NCBI GenBank assembly: GCA_043101615.1
Contig: JBICID010000011.1
Coordinates: 1 to 61,689, forward strand
Length of the DNA stretch: 61,689 bases
Direction: 5' to 3'
Source: JBLHKT01 sp043101615
GTDB lineage: Bacteria > Planctomycetota > Phycisphaerae > Phycisphaerales > UBA1924
The notes below the pieces were generated by a model, which saw nothing but the letters and a program-made list of their open reading frames with translations, did not search any database and was not told where the DNA came from. The position numbers were made by a program, and so were the translations under genes. Positions within the stretch are counted from its first letter, which is position 1. Each line of letters opens with the position of its first letter. Positions 23,689 through 31,205 of the stretch are shown piece after piece.

Positions 23689-26025
23689 TCAGCACCCTGA
23701 CAGGAAGGCCGCGACGAACGCGCCGATATCGGCGTTGTCGATGATGCCGTCCCCGGTGAAGTCCGCGCCTGGATCCTGGGCGAGGAACAGCGCGACGAAC
23801 GCCCCGATGTCGGCGTTGTCCACGATGCCGTCTCCGTTCATGTCGGCGGGGCAGGCGGAGAGATAGGCGTAGTCGCCGGTCAGGACGCTCTCGATGATGC
23901 CCGGGCGGATCAGCTCGGCCAGTCCGAGCGCCCCGAGGCCCACGTCCGGCAGCCCCGCGGTGTTGGGGGCGTACGTGGTATCAAGGTTGGAACGCCGGTA
24001 GAGCATCGACGCCCCGGACTCCCAGCCCTGGCGGGCGCCGCGCCGGTAGGCGTGGTACGCCGCGACGGCCGGGTCGGTGCGCCCGCCGTCGCGTGCCCCG
24101 GCGAAGGCCATCAGGTTGGTGAACGTCGCGACGTCTCCCGGGTGATTGGAGAGCGAGTCGGCGTTGTAGCCGCCCCAGATCGGCTTGGTGGTGCCGGCGC
24201 TGAAGACGGTGAACCATCGCGGGGCGTTGTCGTCGGTCCACGCCGCGTGCGACGCGAGCAGGTCCCGCACCTGGTCCTGCCACGCCGGGTCGTCGCGGTA
24301 TTCCTGGATCGTGAGCATGGGATACAGCGTCAGGAAAGCCGCCTGGAAGGTGTTGGCCGAGCTCACGCTCACCGGGCGACCGGTGATGTAGCTCGCCGTG
24401 GGCGAGGTCGCCCGATCGAACCACGCGTCGTAGCCCGCCTGCGAGGACGCCCCGAGGTCGCCCGCCTGGTCGACGAACAGGATCGCCTCCGAGTACGGGC
24501 GGTTGAGGACGGACAGGTTCGGGGACGCACCGAGCGAGACCAGCGGCACGTAGTGCGTGCCGGGCCGGACGTACGCGTCGAAGGTCAGCGCCGGGTCGGT
24601 GCGGTTCAGGATCGCCGACGCCGCCTCCCGGATGTCGGGGTCGTTGGGGTACCGCTGCGCGACGCGCGACGCGCCCAGGATCATCTTCATGGTCGAGAAC
24701 GTCGCCCACTCGTCCGGCCACCCGGGCTTCGCCTGGCCGGTGGCGGAGAACGGGTCGCACCAGTGCCGGACGTGCCCGTCCGCGGACCAGCCTGGCTGTC
24801 CCCCGGGCTCCAGCCCGGCGTACCGTCGCATGATCTGCGTGATCAGGGGCCTGGCCTCGGGGTCGGCGTTCAGCTCCTCGTTCACCAAGAGCAGCAGCAG
24901 GGCCCAGCACGCGGCGTCGGGCGTCGCGGGGTGGAACCGGGTGCCCCCGTCGCTCACGTCTGCGTCGATCACCCACCCCGGGGGCTCGCCGTCGGGCGAG
25001 ATCAGCCCCTTGGCGTAGGTGATCACCTGGTCGAACTCGTCGCGCACCCACGACTCGAAGTCCAGGCGACCGTCGAGCGACTCGCTCAGCCACGAAGTGC
25101 CCGCCGGATTGGCGACAAGCATCCGACCGCAGGCGGTCGCGCTCAGGTCGGTTGCGCCCGGGAGCGAGGTGTACACCTGTGACGTCCCCGAGTTGATCCA
25201 GTGCACGTCGCCGGAGCCGTCCAGGGCGTACAGCCCGGCCCCGCCCGCCGTCGGGAAGGTGAACCCGAACGTGGGCGAGTGCGCCAGCGCCCGCACGTCG
25301 CCAAGCACCGCGGCGGTGCCGAACGCGTCCGTCGCGTCCGGGGCGTTGGTCTGGAGCACCAGCCCGACCGACGCGACGAAGAGCCGCTCGGTGTCTCGGT
25401 CCACCGCGAGGGCGGACACGGGCAGCCCGGTCGGCCGGGTCCGGATCAGGGCCCCCGTGGTGTCGTTCCGCCGGGCCCGGTAGACCCGGAGCTCGCCGGG
25501 ATCGCCCGCCGCGATCAGGGTGCCCTCGTAGAAGGCCAGCGCGGTGTTGGCGTCGGCGCTCGTGTCGTTCGAGAACTCGGCCTGCGCGAACGTGGTCACG
25601 CCCCAGGTGTCGGTGTCGATCCGCAGGACCGCGTCGCCGGGCGCCTGGTCGTCGTGCACCAGCACGAAGGCCAGCCGCCCGGAGTCGGAAAACGTCAGCG
25701 CCGAGGGCCCGTCGCCCGAGGCATCCAGCGTCATCCAGGGCAATCGCGACTGCAGGAACGCGCGGTCGAACGAATTCAGGAGCGCGCCCCGGACATCGCG
25801 GAACTCGACCGTGTCCGTCGCGGTGCTCGCCGACGCGTACCAGCCCGAGAGCGGCGCGCTCGCGACCGCGTCCCCGGCCGGGCCCGCCCAGGGCTCTGTC
25901 TGCGGGCCGGCGACCGCGCCCGAGACCAGCGCGGCCAGCACGGTTGCCCCGGACGCTCCTGCGAAGCAAGATCGAACACGCGGGTACCCGTTCCGGAGAA
26001 CGCTGGGGGGGCGAGGGGGGGTCAC
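23689..26025 (-). CDS. Secreted two-domain protein with putative (alpha/alpha) toroid and GC-type dockerin
   Basis: A 778-residue exported protein. After a long n-region and hydrophobic signal (about residues 22-42), residues 45-340 read like a beta-propeller (short strands, LAVDRDTERLFVAS). Residues about 350-690 are helix-rich with aromatic clusters typical of (alpha/alpha) toroid glycosidases or lyases (HVRHWCDPF, PDEWATFSTMKMILGASRVAQRYP, FTVFSAGTTKPIWGGYNADSLSNHP). Residues about 723-778 are the dockerin ending Gly-Cys. I cannot name a family; a new glycosidase or lyase is plausible. The GTG start at 26025 overlaps the GH1 stop in the sequence GTGA, implying translational coupling to GH1 and membership of the lacI-GH1 operon. 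Confidence 0.72.
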   Translation of the reverse strand: MTPPRPPSVLRNGYPRVRSCFAGASGATVLAALVSGAVAGPQTEPWAGPAGDAVASAPLSGWYASASTATDTVEFRDVRGALLNSFDRAFLQSRLPWMTLDASGDGPSALTFSDSGRLAFVLVHDDQAPGDAVLRIDTDTWGVTTFAQAEFSNDTSADANTALAFYEGTLIAAGDPGELRVYRARRNDTTGALIRTRPTGLPVSALAVDRDTERLFVASVGLVLQTNAPDATDAFGTAAVLGDVRALAHSPTFGFTFPTAGGAGLYALDGSGDVHWINSGTSQVYTSLPGATDLSATACGRMLVANPAGTSWLSESLDGRLDFESWVRDEFDQVITYAKGLISPDGEPPGWVIDADVSDGGTRFHPATPDAACWALLLLLVNEELNADPEARPLITQIMRRYAGLEPGGQPGWSADGHVRHWCDPFSATGQAKPGWPDEWATFSTMKMILGASRVAQRYPNDPDIREAASAILNRTDPALTFDAYVRPGTHYVPLVSLGASPNLSVLNRPYSEAILFVDQAGDLGASSQAGYDAWFDRATSPTASYITGRPVSVSSANTFQAAFLTLYPMLTIQEYRDDPAWQDQVRDLLASHAAWTDDNAPRWFTVFSAGTTKPIWGGYNADSLSNHPGDVATFTNLMAFAGARDGGRTDPAVAAYHAYRRGARQGWESGASMLYRRSNLDTTYAPNTAGLPDVGLGALGLAELIRPGIIESVLTGDYAYLSACPADMNGDGIVDNADIGAFVALFLAQDPGADFTGDGIIDNADIGAFVAAFLSGC

Positions 26026-27380
26026 AGATTGCCTCCGTTGGTCTCGATGACCTCTCTGTAGTACGCGAACGAGTCCTTGGGGGTTCGTGTCAGCGTCTGG
26101 TAGTCCACGTGCACCAGCCCGAACCGCTGGTCGTACCCCTCGGACCACTCGAAGTTGTCGAACAGCGACCAGTGGAAGTAGCCGCGGATATCGGCCCCGT
26201 CGTCGATGGCGATTCGGAGCTGGTGCAGGTACCGACGCAGGAAATCGATCCGCTGCGGATCGTGCACCCTGCCGTCCAGGTGTACCCAGTCCGTCCCCGA
26301 GTACCCGTTCTCGGTGATGTACAGCGGGACACGGTACCGCTCGTAAAGCCAACGCGGGCCCCAGCGCAGGATCTCGGGCGTGATCGGCCACGCGAACCGC
26401 GTGCGCGGGTGCCCGGGCGGGAAGGGGAGCTGGTGCTCGGGCCCCTTCTCGCCGGCCTTGACCGCGATGCCCTGGTACATGTTGATCCCGAGCCAGTCCA
26501 CCGGCTGGGCGATCAGCTCCATGTCGCCGGGCTGGATCTCCGGAACCTTGCCGGCGTACGCCCTCAGCCCGTCCTCCGGGTAGTGCCCGAAGAAGATCGG
26601 GTCGTTGTACCAGGTGTTGTTCCAGTAGTGCGCCGGGTTCACGCCGAGGGTGTCCGCCTTCGCGGCCTCGATGTCCGCCGGGTCGTCCGTCGCCGGATAG
26701 TTGCACACGCCGACCGGCGCCCAGCCGACACGGGGCTCGGACTTGGAGTGCTCACGGATCGCCTGCACGCCGCGCCCGTGGGCCCGCAGGCAGTTGTGGA
26801 TCACCAGCAGCTTCTCGTCGAGCGTCAGGCCCGCCTCGTGGTTGCCCCGCAGCTGCGGGGAGTAGCCCATGTTCAGGAAGACCTGCGGCTCGTTGATGGT
26901 CATCCAGTCGCGCACGCGATCGCCGAGCCGCCCCGCGATCAGGGACGCGTACTCGCCGAACCAGTCCGCGACGTCCCGGTTCAGCCAGCCCCCGCGCCGG
27001 TGCAGCGTGAGCGGGAGGTCCCAGTGGTACAGCGTCAGAAAGGGGCGGATCCCCGCCTCCATCAGCCCGTCCACCACCCGGTCGTAGAAGTCCAGGCCCG
27101 CTTCGTTCACGCGTCCGACCCCCTCGGGGAGCACGCGGCTCCAGGCGGTCGAAAACCGGTACGCCCGCAGGCCCAGGTCGCGCATGAGGGCCAGATCCCC
27201 GTCCACCCGGTGGTAGTGGTCGCAGGCGACGTCCCCGGTGTCGCTGTTGAGCACCGCCCCCTTGGTGTGGGCGATCCAGTCCCACACGGACGGCCCCTTG
27301 CCGTCGGCGTCGTGGGCGCCCTCGATCTGGTAGGCGGAGGTGGAGGACCCCCAGAGGAATCCGTCGGGGAATGCACGCAT
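26022..27380 (-). CDS. GH1 beta-glucosidase (module A)
   Basis: A 452-residue cytosolic (no signal) family-1 beta-glycosidase of normal length. It has FPDGFLWGSSTSAYQIEGA at the N-terminus, the acid/base E164 in TINEPQ, the nucleophile E357 in YITENGYSG, and the family C-terminal DNFEWSEGYDQRFGLVHVDY. It would hydrolyse imported oligosaccharides to glucose. It lies 20 bases after the LacI gene and overlaps the next gene by four bases. The start at 27380 follows an AAGGA ribosome site. Confidence 0.95.
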   Translation of the reverse strand: MRAFPDGFLWGSSTSAYQIEGAHDADGKGPSVWDWIAHTKGAVLNSDTGDVACDHYHRVDGDLALMRDLGLRAYRFSTAWSRVLPEGVGRVNEAGLDFYDRVVDGLMEAGIRPFLTLYHWDLPLTLHRRGGWLNRDVADWFGEYASLIAGRLGDRVRDWMTINEPQVFLNMGYSPQLRGNHEAGLTLDEKLLVIHNCLRAHGRGVQAIREHSKSEPRVGWAPVGVCNYPATDDPADIEAAKADTLGVNPAHYWNNTWYNDPIFFGHYPEDGLRAYAGKVPEIQPGDMELIAQPVDWLGINMYQGIAVKAGEKGPEHQLPFPPGHPRTRFAWPITPEILRWGPRWLYERYRVPLYITENGYSGTDWVHLDGRVHDPQRIDFLRRYLHQLRIAIDDGADIRGYFHWSLFDNFEWSEGYDQRFGLVHVDYQTLTRTPKDSFAYYREVIETNGGNL

Positions 27381-27400
27381 CGTCCTGGTCCTTGTAGAGG

Positions 27401-28459
27401 TCAGCTGCTGGCGCGGAGCACGAGCGACGTGGTCAGGCGGACGTGCTCGGGCTCGAGGCTCGGGTCGGCGAGGCGCTCGACCAGCAGGCGAACCGCTCGC
27501 CGGGTGGCCTCGGCGATCGGCACCGAGACCGACGAGAGCATCGGGTCCACCAGCCGGCACAGGCGCGAGTCGTCGAAGCCGATCACGCGCAGGTCGCGCG
27601 GGACCCGCAGGCCCGCGTTGCGCGCCACGTCCATGATCCCCAGCGCGATCTCGTCGTTGCCAGCCAGCACCGCGGCGCCGTCCAGACGCCCCGCCTTGAA
27701 CATCGCACGCGCCCACTCACGACCCCACTCGAACGTGAACTCGCCGTGTGCCACTCGAGGCGTCGCGGAGGGGTCCGAGGCCTCGATCGTCTCCACGAAC
27801 GCGCGGCACCGCTGGTCCGAGTCCAGGTTGCCCTCGTGACCCGCCACGAAAAAGCACCGGTCCGCCGGCTGCTCCTTCAGCAGGTGGAGGGCCGCGGCCT
27901 TCGTGCCCGTCCCCTGATCGATCGAGACCGTCGACACGCCCGGCCACGCCTCCGGGTTGTCGCACAGCAGCACGCTCGCCAGTGTGTCCGTGGCCCCGGC
28001 CTGGCTCATCGGCCCGCTCACCTCGGTCACCATCGAGACCAGCCCGTCGATCAGGTCGATCGGGAACGCCACGGACTTCCCGGGCTTGTGCTTGGCGTGC
28101 GCCGACGTCACCAGGATCGAGTAGCCCAGCCGGCCCGCCTCGTCGTCGGCGGCCTGCATGAGCTCGGAGTAGAACTCGCCGTGCAGGTCCGGCAGCGACA
28201 CACCGATCACGTGGCTCTTGCGTGTCACCAGCCCCCGGGCGAAGCGGTTCGGGCGGTAGTTCAGCGTCGCGATCGCGTCGTTCACCGCCTTGGCGGTCGA
28301 GGCCGCGACCAGGTCGGGCGAGTTCAGCACACGGCTCACGGTCGCGATGGAGACGTTGGCGTGGGCGGCGACGTCGGCGATCGAGGTCCGACCCCCCGGC
28401 ACCGTTTTCCTGGGCGTGCTACGCCCGAGCCCGCGAGATTCCTGTTGATCGGCGTCCAT
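27401..28459 (-). CDS. LacI-family repressor of module A
   Basis: A 352-residue regulator: N-terminal HTH TSIADVAAHANVSIATVSRVLN, hinge RPNRFARGL, then a periplasmic-binding-type sugar domain (HVIGVSLPDLHGEFYSELMQ, AVLAGNDEIALGIMDVA, LRVIGFDDSRL). It heads the operon lacI-GH1-dockerin protein. Its promoter contains the TGAAAACGGTTTCA site, and three more sites of this kind lie upstream of module A genes, so I take it as their autoregulated repressor. With the ATG at 28457-28459 the mRNA would be almost leaderless; an internal GTG at 28402 preceded by AGGAAA would give a more typical LacI length before the HTH and is a fair alternative. Confidence 0.9.
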   Translation of the reverse strand: MDADQQESRGLGRSTPRKTVPGGRTSIADVAAHANVSIATVSRVLNSPDLVAASTAKAVNDAIATLNYRPNRFARGLVTRKSHVIGVSLPDLHGEFYSELMQAADDEAGRLGYSILVTSAHAKHKPGKSVAFPIDLIDGLVSMVTEVSGPMSQAGATDTLASVLLCDNPEAWPGVSTVSIDQGTGTKAAALHLLKEQPADRCFFVAGHEGNLDSDQRCRAFVETIEASDPSATPRVAHGEFTFEWGREWARAMFKAGRLDGAAVLAGNDEIALGIMDVARNAGLRVPRDLRVIGFDDSRLCRLVDPMLSSVSVPIAEATRRAVRLLVERLADPSLEPEHVRLTTSLVLRASS

Positions 28460-28468
28460 CGAGTCGCA

Positions 28469-28497
28469 ATCATACTGACTGATGAAAACGGTTTCAA
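28469..28497 (-). promoter_or_regulatory. Sigma70 promoter of the module A lacI operon
   Basis: On the minus strand TTGAAA (28497-28492), a 17-base spacer and TATGAT (28474-28469) form a near-consensus promoter. Only about ten bases separate it from the lacI ATG. The LacI-type site at 28483-28496 covers its -35 element and part of the spacer. Confidence 0.75.
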
Positions 28498-30077
28498 TGC
28501 TCATGGCGCGTCTTGCCGGGGGCCTCGGGCTGCTGGGAGGCAGCGCGTGCGCTGTCCAGACGTCCTCCGGCCCCTGGAATCCCGGCGATCCGGTGCACGC
28601 CGGCGAGATCGTGATCCAGACACCGGGCGTGGAGCGTCCGCCGTTCGAGTTCTCGGACAGCGACGAGCGATTCCTCGACGAGGTGCAGTACGGCGCCTTC
28701 CGGTTCTTCGTGGAGGCGGTCGATCCCGACACCGGGCTGGTGTGCGACCGCACCAGCAACCCGACCCTGGTCAGCGTCGCGGGCGTGGGCTTCCAGCTCT
28801 CCGCCCTGACGATCGGGGTGGACCGGGGCTGGATCTCACGCGACGAGGCCGAGGCGCTGGCCCTCAGAATTGTGCGGTCACTCGCCGATGAGCCCGGCAA
28901 CCGCGTGCACGGGCTCTTCTTTCACTTCCTCGACAGCCGCACCGCCAAGCCGCACCCCACCGCCTACGAGCACGTGGTCTCCACCATCGACTCGGCGCTG
29001 CTGTTCGCGGGTCTGCTCACGGCCTCGGAGTATTTCGGGGGCGAGGTGGCGGAGATCGCCGACGCGCTGGTGGGCGAGGCCGACTGGAGCTTCTTCCTGG
29101 CCCCCGAGGACGAGCACCCCGCGTACCGGGGGTACGTCTCGCTGGGGTGGCGGTCCGCCGACAAGACCAACCCGACCGCGGGCGGAGCGCTGCTGGACTA
29201 CTACTGGTCGGACGCGACGGACGAGCAGCGCCTGGTGACGTTCCTCGGGCAGACGCCCACGGACGGGGCCCGCCGCCTCCCGCCGGAGGCGTACTACCAG
29301 CTGCGTCGTCGGCTCGGCACGTACGCGGACCTGGGGCTGATGGTCTTTTCCCCGTATTCCGGCGCGCTGTTCACCAGCTTCTTCAGCCATTGCTGGATCG
29401 ATTACGCGCATCTCGAGCCCGACGACCCGGCGGCTTTCGGATTCGGGCAGCGGGCCCGGGTGGACTGGTGGGAGAACTCTCGGCGTCACGTCAACCTGCA
29501 CCGGGTCAAGGCGCTCGAGAACCCGCTCGGGCTCAGGACCCCGGGCGAGCACGCCTGGGGGCTCTCGGCCAGCGATGGCGACGGGGCGTACCTGGTCAGC
29601 ATGCTCTACCCCGAGGCGGTCGAGATGGTGGGGGCGCGCCACGATTGGGACATCCAGCCCCCGGACCACGGGTGGCGCGACCAGTGGCATTCCGGCCTGC
29701 TGGCTCCGTACGCCGCTGGCTCGGCGATCATGTTCGAGCCGGAAGCCGCGGTCTCCGCGCTGCGTTTCTACCGTGGCCTGCAAGGCGCGGACGGGGACCC
29801 GCTGATCTGGCGGCATCCGGCCGGAAGTCCTTCCGATCCAACGCGTTACGAGCGGGGCCGGTACGACGGGAACTTCGGATTCCTGGATTCCTACACGCTG
29901 GATACCGAGTCCGGGGAGGCGTGGGTCGCCCACGATTACGTCGCGATCGACCAGGGACCGCTCATCCTCGCGATCGAGAACGCCCGGACGGGGCGGGTGT
30001 GGGAGCGGTTCATGTCCCACCCGCTGATCGAGCGGGCGGCGGAGCGTCTGCGACTGGAGCGGGTCCGAGAACCATGA
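28482..30077 (+). CDS. Secreted GH144-like (glycoamylase-domain) glucanase
   Basis: A 531-residue protein with a short N-terminal hydrophobic export segment (residues 9-24). The body matches the (alpha/alpha)6 'glycoamylase' domain of GH144: DEVQYGAFRFFVEAVDPDTGLVCDR, VAGVGFQLSALTIGVDRGWISRDEA, GLFFHFLDS, WWENSRRHVNL, and a late GYRGL-like YRGLQG with Glu/Asp-rich loops. Characterised GH144 enzymes are endo-beta-1,2-glucanases, but the family is thinly sampled. The operator overlaps its ATG, and a CATACT -10 element ends five bases before it, so the transcript is probably leaderless; later ATGs at 28497 and 28503 are possible starts. It is divergent from lacI-GH1 and upstream of the GH94 phosphorylase. 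Confidence 0.82.
   Translation: MKTVSMLMARLAGGLGLLGGSACAVQTSSGPWNPGDPVHAGEIVIQTPGVERPPFEFSDSDERFLDEVQYGAFRFFVEAVDPDTGLVCDRTSNPTLVSVAGVGFQLSALTIGVDRGWISRDEAEALALRIVRSLADEPGNRVHGLFFHFLDSRTAKPHPTAYEHVVSTIDSALLFAGLLTASEYFGGEVAEIADALVGEADWSFFLAPEDEHPAYRGYVSLGWRSADKTNPTAGGALLDYYWSDATDEQRLVTFLGQTPTDGARRLPPEAYYQLRRRLGTYADLGLMVFSPYSGALFTSFFSHCWIDYAHLEPDDPAAFGFGQRARVDWWENSRRHVNLHRVKALENPLGLRTPGEHAWGLSASDGDGAYLVSMLYPEAVEMVGARHDWDIQPPDHGWRDQWHSGLLAPYAAGSAIMFEPEAAVSALRFYRGLQGADGDPLIWRHPAGSPSDPTRYERGRYDGNFGFLDSYTLDTESGEAWVAHDYVAIDQGPLILAIENARTGRVWERFMSHPLIERAAERLRLERVREP
28483..28496. promoter_or_regulatory. LacI-type operator A1
   Basis: TGAAAACGGTTTCA, five-base arms TGAAA/TTTCA around a central CG. It lies in the lacI promoter and also overlaps the first codons of the divergent GH144-like gene, whose possible -10 element CATACT is at 28471-28476. 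Binding would repress both directions. Confidence 0.75.
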
Positions 30078-30095
30078 GGATGGTCGGAAAGAGGG

Positions 30096-30143
30096 TTGAC
30101 GGGGGGTCCGATTTTGGGTACAACGATGATGTAAGCGTTTTCA
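30096..30143 (+). promoter_or_regulatory. Promoter with LacI-type operator A2
   Basis: TTGACG (30096-30101), 17 bases, TACAAC (30119-30124), followed by the operator TGTAAGCGTTTTCA (30130-30143), identical to A4. It lies 104 bases before the PEP-CTERM-type gene and would control that gene and, by readthrough, the GH94 gene and permeases. Confidence 0.75.
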
Positions 30144-30247
30144 AGAGGGACCGGGGAGGACGCCCTGCCGGCAACGTGCCGCGCGGACGCGACCCCCGGT
30201 GAGACGAGCAGGACGCTCTCAAGAGCACTGTGAAAGGGAGAGACACG

Positions 30248-31024
30248 ATGAGACTTTCGATGACGACGTGCGCGATCGCGCTGACCGCCGGGACCGCTCT
30301 GTCCTCGCCCCCCGGTCCGGGGAACACCAACTCGTTCGTGGATGCGCCGCGGATCTTCAACGACTTCCCGGGCACCAGCCTGACCTTCGCCTCGGACTAC
30401 GGCGCGGGCACGGTCGCGATCGACGAGACCGGCTACCCGGGAAGCAGCTTCGCCAACCGGCACGCCGCGTGGTTCGCGGGCAACAACAACGGCACCAAGA
30501 TCGACGTCGATTACTTCGACTCGTTCACGATCCGGACGACGATGAGCATCTCGCAGACCGGGACGGTCGGCAACATCGAGGCGGGCATCCAGGCCGACCT
30601 GTTCGGCTTCGGGCTGTTCGGCGTGCTGACCGCGAACGGCGAGATCGCCGCGTTCGGCTCGACCAACCCGTTCTACTCGTTCGGCACCGGGCTGTACAAC
30701 CTGGGCGACGAGATCATGCTCGAGATGATCCACACCCCCGGCGCCGGCGAGTTCAGCGGGACGCCCTCCACGCTGGAGTACCGCTACAACAACCTCACCA
30801 CCGGCTCGGGCTGGGTCTCCTCCGGCCAGATCGCCTACACCAACCTCGAGGGCGGCATCATCACCGCCTTCCCGCAGCACTACGGCGTCGGCGCCCAGTT
30901 CAACAACCCCGGGTCCGACGCCGTCATCGGCCTGCGCTTCTGGGACACCTCGATGGTCCCCGCCCCCGGCACCGCGGCCCTGCTCGGACTCGGCGGCCTG
31001 GTCGCGGCCCGTCGCCGGCGCTGA
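30248..31024 (+). CDS. Exported PEP-CTERM-type sorted protein
   Basis: A 258-residue protein with signal peptide (1-19, cleavage near LSS) and a C-terminal sorting signal of the PEP-CTERM kind: VPAPG, a hydrophobic stretch (TAALLGLGGLVAA) and a final RRRR. The middle is beta-rich, Asn/Gly-rich, and looks like a jelly-roll or lectin-like domain. It is the only protein here with this tail in place of a GC-type dockerin. The start follows AAGGGAG. Being the first gene behind operator A2, it may bind the glycan or cell surface; no catalytic motif is seen. Confidence 0.78.
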   Translation: MRLSMTTCAIALTAGTALSSPPGPGNTNSFVDAPRIFNDFPGTSLTFASDYGAGTVAIDETGYPGSSFANRHAAWFAGNNNGTKIDVDYFDSFTIRTTMSISQTGTVGNIEAGIQADLFGFGLFGVLTANGEIAAFGSTNPFYSFGTGLYNLGDEIMLEMIHTPGAGEFSGTPSTLEYRYNNLTTGSGWVSSGQIAYTNLEGGIITAFPQHYGVGAQFNNPGSDAVIGLRFWDTSMVPAPGTAALLGLGGLVAARRRR

Positions 31025-31069
31025 ACCGACCGACCCTCAGTTCCCACGGGCTCTCACCAGAGCTCCCTC

Positions 31070-31128
31070 GGCGGACGGGCCGACGGGTTCCGCACCCCGG
31101 ACCCCGCTGGCCCGTCCGCCATTTCTTT
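31070..31128 (+). terminator. Probable intrinsic terminator or attenuator
   Basis: GGCGGACGGGCC (31070-31081) pairs perfectly with GGCCCGTCCGCC (31109-31120), a 12-bp stem with a 27-base loop, followed by ATTTCTTT. It lies between the PEP-CTERM gene and the GH94 gene, for which no separate promoter or operator is evident, so partial readthrough may set a lower level for the downstream genes. Confidence 0.65.
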
Positions 31129-31205
31129 GGCCCTGTTGTGACCGGATTCGTCTTCACGCCCCGAGATCGCACCGACGCGAGCACCCCAGTTCAAGGACGC
31201 GCCCA

